64,000 nucleotides of DNA. Origin: Tridacna crocea. Lineage: Eukaryota; Mollusca; Bivalvia; Cardiida; Cardiidae. The notes beneath the pieces were generated by a model. That model was given only the letters and a program-made list of their open reading frames with translations, was not told where the DNA came from and made no database searches. Shown here piece by piece: positions 41,401 to 50,717 of the stretch. How positions within the stretch are numbered: the first letter of the stretch is position 1; every line of letters begins with the position of its first letter. Both the position numbers and the translations under genes were made by a program. Location of the stretch: assembly GCA_943736015.1 (NCBI GenBank), contig OX031070.1:20481673-20545672 (forward strand), given 5' to 3'.

Positions 41401-43997
41401 TTTTTTACGTCCCTGAGGTAAAAGCCTTTTGAAAACATTGTGGGAAAAAGAGAAAATGCCGGTAACCAGCATTTTCTCTTTTTCTCACAATGTTTTCTAC
41501 CCTGCTGGAAATATATATCAATTTTTGAGTTATCATGTGTATTTTGTCGTCTGCAAGTGCTTTCAATTTGGACCAGTCTAAAATTTTGTCGTTTGGTAAA
41601 GAGTTAACAGACAGGTCGGGTTACTGTCGTAATGCCGAAAGAATTAGAACCGTTGTCAAAGTAACGCGGTTGTATTTTGCACCATTTACCATTTACAGCA
41701 ACACTTTCCAGGAAATACGATTCGTCTTTAGTGCAAATCATTTTCAGTGAAAATTAATCTTTTACCTTTATCCCACTAAACAATCAACCCATTACCACAC
41801 AATCCCTACTTTTGAGAAAAAAGCCCTTAAGCCCTGAGAAAAAAGCCTTAAGAAAACATTGTGGGAAAAGGAGAAAATGCTGGTAACCATCATTTTCTCA
41901 TTTTCACACAATGTTTTCTACCCTTCACAAAACAAATTTCAAATTTTCAGTCACTTTTATTTTGTCGTCTGCAAAAGCTTTCGATTTGGACAAACCCAAA
42001 ATTTTGTCGTTTGCTAATGAGTTAACGGTTTAAACCTTATCCTGCTTAATAACTAATATGAAATTTTCAATTCGATACTGAAAAACCAAAATTTTAATGT
42101 TGCTAGTTCAAAGTTATGTTTTAAGGAATAATATCTCCTTATAGGACAGTGTAGATGCAAGATCAGATTGCACGTTCTGTGCAGTCTGATCTTGGTCTAC
42201 ACTGTCCCCAAAAGGTCAGTGAATCGCGTTTAGCAGCCGAAGGATCAACATGAAACTTTCAAGGCGATAGTGGAAACTCAAATGTTGCTATTTTCAAGTT
42301 ATTTCAGGGTAAAAATAAATCCGTATCGGATGGTGTAGATCAAGATCAGACTGCACGTTCTGTGCAGTCTGATCTTGATCTACACTGTCTACAAAAGGAT
42401 AGCGGGTCGCTCTTGGCAGCCAAAAAGTTAATCTGAGTAATCAAGTGCTGTGATCGTGCCATGGGCTGGTATTTTTTGATTGTTTCAAAATGGTTTAGTA
42501 CTGCAATATGTAAATAATTCGGGGGTCAAATTGCATAAAGTTTAATTCACACTATTTTAAAGTACGGGTACTTTTATGAATGTGTTACAGTGCCATTTGG
42601 CAAGTTGCTGAGAGAATAATGTATTGTAAAACGAGAATTCAACTTATCCATATTTGTTATGGTTTTAAATATGATTTTTCTTTGAACAACCATTATCTTT
42701 AGGTGGCATTCTTCAAATACACATCTATCTAATTTGGGCATTCTGGGTATGGTAGAAAAAAGGTGCGAGAAAAGTAGACACTACAAGGAAAGGAGCAATT
42801 GAAACAAGACTTGAAATTCTTTACAACGAACAATGCCTCATTTTACAAAAGTCTTTTTTTTTTAAAAAAAAAAGGCCAAATGCAACACGAAAAATGTCAT
42901 CTTGCCAGAAGCATTGATATAAACAAGTCGAAACCATGGTATGTAAACAACGTTATCTTTCAGTTTTGAAGTTTTCGCTCAGTCATTTAACTCTTTACAA
43001 GACAGTCATCCCGAGCTTTGAAAATCCTGAGAAAGAAAGCTTTAGAAAACATTGTGGGAAAAGGAGAAAATGCTGGTAACTACATACTTGACTACTAGTC
43101 TTATTAATGAGACGCTCTTTTTCATATTTGAACATTTACTGTACACAAGAGGCGACCAGTCAAAAAGTAACATCGCCTTTGGGGACAGTTATCTGTACTA
43201 ACTTGACTACAAACAATATCTTCTTTAGCAAGAACATTTTCAAGTGGTCCCACCTTTAAGGAACTCACTTCTTTCAAAGAGAGAGAGAAAAAAAAATCCA
43301 AATTCTCCAAATTGAAATCAACTGAAAAGATTTGCACAAAACAAATCAAATTTGACTATCATTTGAATCACTTCTGATTTTTCGTCTGCTACTTCTTTTA
43401 ACCCATTACCACACAATCCCTATTTTTGACGACCCTAAGAAAGAAGCCTTTAGAAAATATTGTGGGAAAAGGAGAAAATGGTGGTAACCAGCATTTTCTC
43501 CTTTTTTCCACAATGTTTTCTACCCTTCACAAAACATTTTTTTTTTTTTAATTTTCAGTCACTTTTATTTTGTCTTCTGCAAATGCTTTCGATTTGGGCA
43601 AGCCTATAATATTGTTGTTTGGTAATGAGTTAAATAAAACTATTGTCGTCTGGTAATGATTTAATTTGGACATGGCTTCTATTTGATCTCCCGGTGAAGA
43701 GTAAATGTCCTTCGCGTCGATTGCTTGGGTATTTTTGCCTACATACTCTCTTGGGTCATAGCGTGTTCAAGATAAAAGACGGTCATGTCATACAGGTAAT
43801 AAAACATACTCGAACTTACCTTGTCCTAATCTAAGTCCAAATAAGCCATCGACATTGATTGAGCTATAGTCCTCTGCGAAGAATTTTAATTCTTTTTCGA
43901 TGATGTTAACAATGTCTTCAAGGATATTAGCCTGTACCCGACACGGCGCCAAAACGCACGCGCTGATTAGCGCCACTAAAACAGCTGTGTTCGACAT
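30099..43997 (-). CDS. C16orf89-like (UPF0764/DUF4735) secreted protein, six exons
   Basis: Joined exons: 43997-43820, 34253-34103, 33025-32870, 32222-32111, 31742-31589, 30370-30099. They total 1023 bases, 340 aa plus stop, and every junction keeps frame with GT-AG sites. The N-terminus is a classic signal peptide (MSNTAVLVALISACVLAPCR then VQA), so the product should be secreted. Family matches run in order along the protein: SINVDGLFGLRLG (vertebrate INLDGMVGVRV), GDACYARMMGT (SDVCLVQLLGT), CWNYMTQGGTSGYFITHQLL (vertebrate GCSGYCLSHQLLFF), KDLFLEQTVLCGPLGFEDF (RDIFMENIMFCGMGGFSDF), and WPDKRIGCF (WQKQQEGCF). The biochemical function of this family is unknown to me; in vertebrates C16orf89 is reported as thyroid-expressed. 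Intron 1 is about 9.5 kb and full of P1 and P2 elements. An earlier ATG at 44048 would mask the signal peptide and was not chosen. Confidence 0.85.
30398..30640. repeat. P3 palindromic elements (two adjoining copies)
   Basis: GGAGCATTCGGACATTTGCG ... GCGCAGGCTGATGCGAGACG is followed by a second copy ending ACGACATTTTACGCAAATGT. They begin 28 bases upstream of the exon 6 acceptor. Confidence 0.7.
31133..31345. repeat. P2 element, right arm decayed
   Basis: TTAACCCTTAAAGTAC at the left; core GATCAGACTGCACAGAACATTGTC with a truncated partner arm. Confidence 0.65.
31589..31742 (-). CDS. C16orf89-like exon 5
   Basis: Residues 200-250. Bounded by TTTGTTTCAG and CAAA|GTGAGT. Begins VGCRSALDGYLNG and ends KDLFLEQ. 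Confidence 0.87.
32111..32222 (-). CDS. C16orf89-like exon 4
   Basis: Residues 163-199. Bounded by TTTTGTTACAG and GATCAT|GTACGT. Encodes KCNITDDCWNY and SGYFITHQLLYFIM, the most conserved segment of the family. Confidence 0.88.
32297..32411 (-). pseudogene. Second copy of C16orf89-like exon 4 (decayed or alternative)
   Basis: Starts after a usable acceptor (TTTGTTGCCCAG) in the same phase as exon 4 and keeps KSPKCNINDNCRNYY, then diverges (SCSEISGLLCNKSASFIF) while keeping frame and one extra codon. No donor exists where exon 4 has one. Reading continues to a stop at 32258-32260, so if used it would be a truncating last exon. Decay of a duplicated exon is the simpler reading. Confidence 0.7.
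32870..33025 (-). CDS. C16orf89-like exon 3
   Basis: Residues 111-161 plus two bases. Acceptor TTCTTTTCAG. The donor GAAAT|GTGTGT was chosen because it alone gives the phase needed by exon 4; GATGG|GTACCT upstream would break frame. Confidence 0.8.
33083..33514. mobile_element. 432-bp foldback element in intron 2
   Basis: Two arms of about 200 bases, starting CACGGCGGGGAATCACGTGA and ending in its reverse complement, run almost to the centre at about 33285-33296. Both arms contain ATAACTTTTTTATCAGGTG and a CAA-rich run. ATATA flanks both ends (33078-33082 and 33515-33519) as a probable target duplication. The left arm lacks about 20 bases present in the right. Confidence 0.88.
33840..34068. 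repeat. P1 element beside C16orf89-like exon 2
   Basis: TTAACCTATTACCACAC to GTTTGGTAATGGGTTAG. Ends 34 bases from the exon 2 donor. Confidence 0.87.
34103..34253 (-). CDS. C16orf89-like exon 2
   Basis: Residues 61-109 with split codons at both ends. Bounded by TTTACTTACAG and GACAG|GTAGGC. Encodes QLQEAVKLCDKKACGADL and PYVEQADPAYYDR, the latter matching vertebrate LKLSDPKYLR. Confidence 0.87.
34588..34825. repeat. P4 palindromic element
   Basis: GGGGCCGTATTCAACAACC at the left; the centre CACAACTTCTGATTGCCTAG pairs with TAGCCAATCAGAAGTTGTG. An extra partial arm (CTTTTGACTTTCTAAATC) suggests internal duplication. Confidence 0.72.
35153..35324. repeat. P2 element
   Basis: TTAACCGTTGGGCTCTTAAG to TTATTAAGCGGGATAATG; core GATCAGACTCCATAGAACG. 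Confidence 0.75.
35879..36091. repeat. P2 element, reversed
   Basis: TTAACCCTTATCCTACTATA to GCAGCCAAAGGTTTAA; core GATCAGACTGCACGTTCTG is a near-perfect palindrome. A partial core follows at 36170-36215. Confidence 0.82.
36597..36960. repeat. Dispersed unclassified repeat, second copy
   Basis: CGTCATATTCTTCGAA, ACCTATCTGCCATGACACAT and TTAGATAGATGTGTATTTG align in order with 26087-26340. Confidence 0.5.
37341..37742. repeat. Two joined P1 copies
   Basis: The first (37341-37570) is full length; its right TTAA is the start of a second, shortened copy (TTAAGATGTGTCCAAAATG ... GATAAAGGGATAA). Confidence 0.75.
37795..37842. repeat. (GT)n/(G)n simple repeat
   Basis: TGTGTGTGTGTGTG, a run of 11 G, then GTGTGGGTGTGGGTGTG. 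Confidence 0.9.
37906..38114. repeat. P2 element, reversed
   Basis: ATTTATCCTGTTGAATAACT to GCAGCCTAAGGGTTGA; core AGACTGCACGTTTTGTGC. Confidence 0.75.
38402..38433. repeat. (ATTT)n microsatellite
   Basis: Eight TTTA units that run directly into the TTAA end of the next P2 element. Confidence 0.95.
38431..38644. repeat. P2 element
   Basis: TTAATCCTTTGGCTGC to AACAGGGTAATGATTAA; perfect core GATCAGACTGCACAGAACG and partner. Confidence 0.85.
39519..39718. repeat. P5 palindromic element
   Basis: Outer ends AGAGCTCCAGATAAGAGG and CTACCTGGAGCTCT; the centre CATTAGAATTGTCTCGACGA is a perfect inverted repeat. Relatives at 49424-49560 and 55610-55754. Confidence 0.82.
39727..39956. repeat. P1 element
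   Basis: TTAACCCATTACCACAC to GTGTGGTAAAGAGTTAA, eight bases from the preceding P5 element. Confidence 0.87.
40498..40712. repeat. P2 element
   Basis: TTAACCCTTTGGCTGC to GCAAGATAAGAGTTAA; perfect palindromic core. Confidence 0.87.
40857..41083. repeat. P1 element
   Basis: CAATACCAAACGACAATATT to GTGTGGAAAAGGGTTAA. A further P1 fragment spans about 41095-41260. Confidence 0.8.
41375..41607. repeat. P1 element
   Basis: TTAACCCTTTACCAAAC to GTTTGGTAAAGAGTTAA. Confidence 0.88.
41783..42025. repeat. P1 element with a short internal duplication
   Basis: A segment GAGAAAAAAGCCCTTAAGCC is repeated in variant form in the left arm. The right TTAA (42022-42025) is followed after three bases by the start of a P2 element. 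Confidence 0.83.
42029..42431. repeat. Two tandem P2 elements, reversed
   Basis: First copy 42029-42248 (TTAAACCTTATCCTGCTTAA ... GCAGCCGAAGG), second to 42431 (GCAGCCAAAAAGTTAA). Both cores are intact. Confidence 0.82.
43013..43082. repeat. P1 left half
   Basis: GACAGTCATCCCGAGC to AGAAAATGCTGGTAACTAC; the right half is absent. Confidence 0.65.
43398..43633. repeat. P1 element
   Basis: TTAACCCATTACCACAC to GTTTGGTAATGAGTTAA. It ends about 190 bases from C16orf89-like exon 1. Confidence 0.87.
43820..43997 (-). CDS. C16orf89-like exon 1 (signal peptide)
   Basis: 59 codons plus one base, ending CAAG|GTAAGT. Begins MSNTAVLVALISACVLA, with a likely cleavage near VQA|NIL. Upstream on this strand, TCTCCTACAG at about 44110-44101 could be the acceptor of a 5' UTR intron. 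Confidence 0.82.
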
Positions 43998-44337
43998 ACG
44001 TTCAGAAACGACAGTGTGTTCTATGTCGTCGCTATCTCCGCGAACCAAATACCATATTTGTCACAGTCGGTTCTTTATCGCTGTGAGATTTGCGCACCTG
44101 TAGGAGACAAAAATGATTTTTTCCCCAGTTTTGTTTTACAGCGTTTTCAACATCATAGCCAAATGGTTCAGTAAAGTTCTGGCGCAGGAAACTTTGGAAT
44201 GTTTGGAATGCTTTTAACTCTCTCTCTCTCAACCCAATTTCAATCATATCAAGACAATAGTCTCAATTATGAGACGCTACGATGATCTTTTATCTGTACT
44301 AATCAAGACAACAGCTTAACCTTCAAGAAATAAAGAT

Positions 44338-44363
44338 TTTATTATTATTATTATTATTATTAT
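44338..44363. repeat. (ATT)n microsatellite
   Basis: About eight ATT units. Confidence 0.9.
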
Positions 44364-44620
44364 ATTCATGTATGTTATAGGTTTTACCTGTCCTAGACTT
44401 GGGTTTTGTTGTCTCTTGCATAAAGACAGTCGACTCTAGAAACTAAGAGCTGATTCAGTGCAGTCTTGGTCAATATTGTCGGCATTATCACCTTTCATTG
44501 TGAAATTCACACCATAATATCATAAAGGATCATTTCAAATTAATTTAATGAAAACCGGATTGATATACTGTAGGCCTATACTTGAGGTATGTCTTAACCC
44601 CTTAACAGACTGTCGTGGTC

Positions 44621-44912
44621 TTACCCGTTACCAAACAATCCAAAGATCCTGAACAAAGAGGCCTTAGAAAACATTGTTGAAAAAGGAGAAAATGCCGGTT
44701 ACCAGCATTTTCGCCTTTTCCTACAAAGTTTTCTACCCTGAGAAAAGCAAACCCCATCATTTTAGTGGCATTTACTTTCACCACTGTTAATATTTTGAAA
44801 GTGAACGACCCCGTTTCCCGCAACGTTTTCAATCATTTTAAAGTCGAATCTCATCTTTTGAGCCACATGTAATTTGTCGTCTGTAAATGTTTTGGCGTAG
44901 GCAAGTCTGATC
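44621..44912. repeat. Composite P1 fragments
   Basis: TTACCCGTTACCAAACAAT with core GCCGGTTACCAGC, then a second right half (CCGCAACGTTTTC ... TTTGTCGTCTGTAAATG). Confidence 0.6.
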
Positions 44913-44999
44913 TTAATCTACGCTGTCCGCCAAATGGGGGTTTTCAGCTGGCCTTACTATGAAGCTTAATTTTCCTGTTTTTTTTTCATAGAATATTGT

Positions 45000-45750
45000 C
45001 TCTTGTAATATTGTTCATTTCATTAGATAGGTGGGAGTGTTTATAGCTATTTGAGCCAGTAAACTGTTCTAAACTTGAATAAAATGCTTCAAGTTTCTGT
45101 CTGTCTCTATCGATAATGTACTTTTCCAACCCGGAAACAAAATTTCATTGATCATATAACCGGTTATTCACTTTGCCATTCATATTTAGAAGGTCTATGA
45201 TTCTCACCCCACGCATGTGCAGGTCATGGGCAGGTGTAACTCGAGCAGGGGTACAAATTGGAAAGAAATGGCTCAAGTTTGTGTCTCACACTCTCAGCTT
45301 TGAATTTGTTTAATCTGGGAAGTAAATAACTGAATCTTTTCGTTTATTCACTTTTCCTTTCATATCGTTGACTTTACCAAACAACCATCTGTTTTGACGA
45401 CTCCGAGTAAGCGGTTTTTTAAAAGCGTTTTTGTTGTATTTGTCGAAGACAATACCACTATGAGTTCAATATTGAATTTTGAAGACCACGTTTCGTATTT
45501 TTTGCAAAGCCGAAGGAAATAAACCCAATTAAACTCAACTTTTCCAAGGCAGGTGACTTTTTTCAGGAGCCCTTAGATGTGTAATTGGAAATGGCATGTT
45601 GAAATATACTGCAAAAGGCCATCGATCGTGGAAATACTATTTTTCAATTTATAAGAGCTTCACTCGCTTATACCCTTCCATTGGCGCAATGATACATGAT
45701 TTGTCTATCGATTGCGTGGGCTGCTTCGTTCAAAAATCAGTTCGTCCCAT
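45000..45750. other. Intergenic stretch without recognised gene
   Basis: Nothing beyond scattered P1-like words (TTTACCAAACAACC near 45375) was recognised. Confidence 0.4.
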
Positions 45751-45754
45751 GGCT

Positions 45755-46178
45755 TGTTCATTCCATGATTGCACGCTAATCTATTTGATTGGGCATGCAT
45801 ATTTATAGATCGAAATAATTGATTGTAATGTCCAGAATTAAATGTTGACACGCCAAAGATATTTCAACATCAAAGTTTTCAAGTACAGACTTAGTATTCT
45901 TTTCAATTATTCACATAGTTTCTCTTTCTATCTATCATGCATCGTACTGTTAAAGGACGTTACTCCTGACTCCTGATCAAAGGGAGACCGCCAATACACA
46001 AATAATCCTAAATTTGTTATGAGTACTCTCCCTTCAACCAAAAAAAATATTCACTTGTTTGGTTGGTTAACTTTCAAGCCGATATTTGAATAATATTGCC
46101 CCTTTTCTTTCAAATTATTAATTCCACACAACGGCTTCCTCGACAAATACCACTTCAGCGTTTTCAAAGCTTTGATTA
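45755..46178. repeat. Dispersed unclassified repeat, third copy
   Basis: Aligns with 26358-26745 almost throughout, with small indels. It lacks the CT microsatellite that follows the other copy. Confidence 0.7.
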
Positions 46179-46370
46179 GAACAGGAGAGAACTAGAACCG
46201 AATTCAGTGTCTGTTCCACAAAACATTCATAGAGCGTTTTTAGTCTAAATATAGATTTAAAAAGTAACAAAACTTTTGCACCTTCATAATTTGGCTTAGT
46301 ATAGTTATTGATTCCAATTTTTCATTTTCCCCTCATTTCCTTTCCTGCACCATCCTACTTTTAAAATTTA

Positions 46371-46585
46371 TTAGCCCTTAACCAAACAACAAAGTCTTGG
46401 TCTTGTCCAGTCTGAAAACATTTGGAGATGACGAAGTAAATCGCCTTCAAAGCATGAATTTTTCCCATGAATGAAAGGAAACATTGTGGGAAAAGGAGCA
46501 AATGCTGGTTACCAGCATTTTCTGTTTTTTTCCCATAATGTTTCTAAAAAGCCGTCTTCCCCAGAAATTGTTTGTAAAGGATAAA
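46371..46585. repeat. P1 element, diverged
   Basis: TTAGCCCTTAACCAAAC to TTGTTTGTAAAGGATAA; core GCTGGTTACCAGC. Confidence 0.7.
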
Positions 46586-46945
46586 AGAAATTACGGTTTT
46601 TTATCGTGACAAAAGGTAAAGTTATCTTATTTGATCTTAAGTGTATATTTCACCTTAAGCATGATTCGGATGGTTATTGAAAAAGTATTCGGCACTTTTA
46701 CCATCAGTTAGAATACCTCCTACTCAATGAATTTTGAATTGCTGAAAAAAGTAATAAATGCGATATCAAATGACAAACAATGTAGACCAAGATCAGACGT
46801 AACATCTGCTGACCGTCAACAGTATTTTCTCAAGAAATTGTCATTACAATTAAGCTGATGCCCCCATCATCACAAACAGACTGATTGCGATGTGAAGCAA
46901 ACCTTTATTGATCGAGGATGAAATGTATTAATTTTCCAGGGCGAC

Positions 46946-47159
46946 TTAACCCTTTACCACACGACAAAAATTTAGACTGTTCCAAATTCAAAGCACTTGC
47001 AGACGACAAAATAAACGTAACTCAAACAAGCGGGGTAGAAAACATTGTTGGAAAAGAAAAATTCTGGTTACCAGCATTTTCTCCTTTCCCTACAATGTTT
47101 TCAAAAGGTTTAACGATCTCATGTTCGTTTAAACCAGGGACTGTATGGTATGGGGTTAA
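46946..47159. repeat. P1 element
   Basis: TTAACCCTTTACCACAC to GTATGGTATGGGGTTAA. Confidence 0.78.
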
Positions 47160-47393
47160 AAAGGTCCAGTGAACTTTTTGTCAAATGAAAATTTCTCCTA
47201 AAACACAAATATAGGTAGCTTTATCTGTCTGTACCACTGTGAAAAATTACAGTTGTGTTAGGAAAAAGATGAAACTTAAGTCCTTACAGGCACAATACAT
47301 GCCAGAAGAATAGCAATGCAGGTGATAAACTTGCATTTGAATTAAAATCATTGTATCATTGAATTGAAATAACTGACAAGTCAGATAATTTAC

Positions 47394-47537
47394 AGTCGGT
47401 CCAAGTGTTAGTTGTTGACAGAAAAATGAATTCTAAAACTAGGTTAAAAGTTGCCAAGTTGCTCTATCCTTTGTTTATACTTTTTACCTGGTTTTCAAAT
47501 TCATTTTCCTGCCAGCGACTTTCACTTGGACCGACCG
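47394..47537. repeat. Palindromic element of a separate family
   Basis: CAGTCGGTCCAAGTG at the left pairs with CACTTGGACCGACCG at the right; further in, GAAAAATGAATTCTAAAAC pairs with GTTTTCAAATTCATTTTCC. Only this copy was found here. Confidence 0.7.
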
Positions 47538-47608
47538 GACATTGACAGTCCGCCATCTTCGTAATAACTTCTATCCTTTTGAATGGATTATCTAAATTTA
47601 AATGCATC

Positions 47609-47836
47609 TTAACCCATTACCACACAATCCCTACTTTGACGCCCCTGGGAAAGAAGCCTTTTGAAAACACTGTAGGGAAAGGAGAAAATGCTGGTAACCA
47701 GCATTTTCTCCTTTTCCCACAGTATTTTCGTACCCTTCCAAGAACAAATTTAAATATTTCAGTCACCTTTATTTTGTAGTCTGCAAATGCTTTCAAATTG
47801 AACCAGTCTAAAATTTTGTCGTGTGGTAAAGACTTG
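47609..47836. repeat. P1 element
   Basis: TTAACCCATTACCACAC to GTGTGGTAAAGACTTGA. Confidence 0.83.
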
Positions 47837-48193
47837 ATATATCCATTGCTTACTTTTGGCCATTACTACGGCTTCGGTCTGTTCCTATGATATCAGATAT
47901 GACGTCATGACACTGATTTTCAGACAAATTCACGTATCGACACGTGTTATTAATAATGTGATATTCCCATAAACCTTTGCGAAATTTAGCAAAGTCTGAA
48001 ATAAATACCACAGAGGCTTCGTAGCCCGTTAAGGAAATACCTTTGAAGAAATACTTTTCCTTACCTTGTCTGTCTGCTTTACTGATAATATGCCAGTTAC
48101 CTCCTTAATTTTATTGATAAATCATTTCTGAAGTTTGGTGAATTTGTACAAGTCTGAGTTGACCTTTTTAAAGCATCCAAGATGGAAATCTTT

Positions 48194-48405
48194 ATTTACC
48201 CTTAGGCTGCTAAGCGCGACTCACTGACCTTTTGCGGACAGTGTAGATTAAGATCAGACTGCACAGAACGTGCAGTCTGATCTTGGATCCAGACTGTCCG
48301 ATTAGGAGACATTATTTTCCAACAGATAACTTTGAAATAGTAATGCTTGGGTTTTTACTACCGATCTGAAAATTTATTATAGTTATTTAGTGGGATAAGA
48401 GTTAA
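48194..48405. repeat. P2 element
   Basis: TTTACCCTTAGGCTGCTAAG to GTGGGATAAGAGTTAA; palindromic core intact. Confidence 0.83.
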
Positions 48406-48439
48406 AACGCAATATTTCGGTCTTCATTGTTGGCTTTAG

Positions 48440-48790
48440 TTTTGTTTACCCGACGACAAAAGTTTTGATAGTTCAAAATCGAAATTTAAATGTTGCTCAA
48501 AAAGTTAGACTTGTCCACGATAGGATGGAAAATACTTGGACAATAAAGAAAATGCCGACTACCAGCATTTTCACCTTTTTTCCACCGTGTTTTCCAGAAT
48601 TATTTTATTTACATGTATTTCAACTTTTTTTCAGGGGAGGGGGATTCCGTAGGTTAAAGATATCTCCTTATCGGATAGTGTGGATCTAAGATCAGATTGC
48701 ATGTTCTGTGCAGTCTGATCTTGATCTACACTATTCGCAAAAGACCCGTGAGTCGTCCTTAGCATTCTAAGAGTTCAGAGGGTAAAGCCC
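48440..48790. repeat. Decayed P1 followed by a P2 fragment
   Basis: A P1 relic (about 48440-48600, AAAATGCCGACTACCAGCATTTT) precedes a P2 core (48655-48790, GATCAGATTGCATGTTCTG). Confidence 0.6.
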
Positions 48791-49423
48791 ATCTTTTGGG
48801 CCATATTTCGTAAGTCGTTTACAATGATTTACGAACAAGTCTATAGTTCAGCCATTTGAGATTTCATCCAACTGTTTCTGTAGTGATCTGACGCAGGAGG
48901 TAATAACGTTATGATTGAAATATAACTTTATCGCAGTGATCTCCCTTGTTTGCGTGTACAGTTTTTTTTTTTTCGTTTGTGTATTCGGTAGCCTGTGTGA
49001 TGTTTAACGTTATTTTCAACATTATTTCAGTAATATCATAGCGGCTAGAATATCTGTCCATGAATTCTGCAACTTTCTTTCGCCAATATTTTGCGTACTA
49101 TACTTTCCAAGCTACTGGCTGATTTCTAGCATTAAAAGAGTCGAAATCATCTTCAACACTGAGTTAGACGGAAAAGATTCGCTTCACAAAAGACTACCAT
49201 TAATTCTCAAAGAGAATTTTTTCTTGCAGATTTATTGGGTGCTGGAGGGGGGAGGGGGAAGAAGGGTGGAGGTTGGGGCAATTTGGGGTTCAGGGGTTCA
49301 GAAATTGTTTATCAAAGATAGAATAATAGAATTCTTACGCCCATGGATTATTTACAATTTATTACAATATACAGATTTCCAAAGTAGGAGTCATGGTATT
49401 CTTGGTCCAATTTTTCTCTAACA

Positions 49424-49560
49424 AACCCTATGTTGTGGGTATTCATTAGAATCGCCTGGGTGAGCCGATTCTAATGAGTAACCAAATATAGGGTTTTGGT
49501 GGGGAATAATTACTACTTTCAATTTTTCAATCGAAATCACCCCATCTATCTGGAGCCCTG
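49424..49560. repeat. P5 palindromic element
   Basis: AACCCTATGTTGTGGGTATT to ATCTGGAGCCCTGA, centre ATTAGAATCGCCTGGGTGAG. Confidence 0.78.
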
Positions 49561-49781
49561 AATATAGACATAACGAGCCTTTTTTTAAATTTAAAACTGG
49601 TTACAGGATAAAATTGAAATGAACATTTAATGACATGATTATTGCACACTTATATAAACAAACAATAATAAACGACTTTATAAGAAGGTCCTAATTAATA
49701 CGAATAACTATTAATTAAATATCAATTTTTATAACCATGAAACATTATCTTAAACAAACAAACAAACAAAAAATTGCTCGT

Positions 49782-49995
49782 TTAATACTTTAGCAGACAA
49801 TCCTTGGTTTTTGCGATCCAGAGGAAGAAGCCTTCTGAAAACATTGTGGGAAAAGGAGAAAATGGTGGTAACCAGCATTTTCTCCTTTTCCCACAATGCT
49901 TTCTACTCTTCTAAAGTGAAGTTTCAACTTTCTGAGTCATTTCTACTTTCTACTCTTCTGAAGTCAAGTTTCAACTTTTTGATACATTAGATTTT
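49782..49995. repeat. P1 element with decayed right end
   Basis: TTAATACTTTAGCAGAC at the left; perfect GGTGGTAACCAGC centre; the right third contains a local duplication of TTTCTACTCTTCT. Confidence 0.7.
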
Positions 49996-50135
49996 GTGCC
50001 ACAGTAGACTTGCACAAAACAGAAAATTACATAAAAACGGAAAGTGTCGCTTCGGATTAACCTGCGCGGACTGTGCAGGTTGACCCAAAACGACACTTTA
50101 CGCAAATGTTTTGAATGCCCCTTTTCGCGTGTTCA
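49988..50135. repeat. P3 palindromic element
   Basis: GGAAAGTGTCGCTTCGGATT and CCCAAAACGACACTTTACGC pair around GCGCGGACTGTGCAGG. Confidence 0.75.
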
Positions 50136-50430
50136 AGCGATTATGCAAGTATGATGACTTGCTCGGAAGAACGCGTCAAAGAGATGCATTAAAACTTCTT
50201 TCCACAGAGTACAGTTAATTTTTAAAGTGTTGAGGAGTCGCATTGTGGAAGACATGTGTTCATTGGCGAGACCTGCAGACATTCATATAAAATGTCGAAT
50301 TGACCTATAAATACAAGCATTTTTTTCTTGGTAAAACCGTTTGTCAATCGTTCAGTATAGAAGGCACATAAAAGGCATCCTTCACTCCAACAAATAGCAC
50401 AGTTTGTTGGCATGATTTGTTTCTACTTCA

Positions 50431-50717
50431 TCAGTCATGCTTACTTTTCTCGATTGACTGGCTCGAAAATGATTCTTGTTTATTCTGCGAATATGCAGAA
50501 CTGAAGAGAGAATCAATCAATAGAAAAACGGGTACCAGTAGGTATGGTAAATAGAACATGGCAAGCGTCAGTCGTTCATGCAGGTTGCAAGGACCCGGGC
50601 TGGCATCCTTTGTGAAGTCCTCAAAAAACATGTGGGTGTAGATGGGAACCATCGTCGTCATCACATGGGTAGAGTAAATAATCATGGGAATTCGCGCCCA
50701 TTTGCATTTAGACACAC
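50431..50717 (-). CDS. TMEM97: TMEM97 exon 3 (terminal)
   Basis: Acceptor TTGTCTTACAG, stop TGA at 50431-50433. Holds helices 3 and 4 and the conserved CKWARIP, FFEDFTK and NLHERLTL segments. Confidence 0.93.

Noticed and set aside
44032..44247. Frame upstream of C16orf89-like exon 1 (MIEIGLRERELK...)
   Set aside because: It is in a different frame from the signal peptide exon, separated from it by a likely acceptor, and matches nothing in the family. It is probably 5' UTR or intron.
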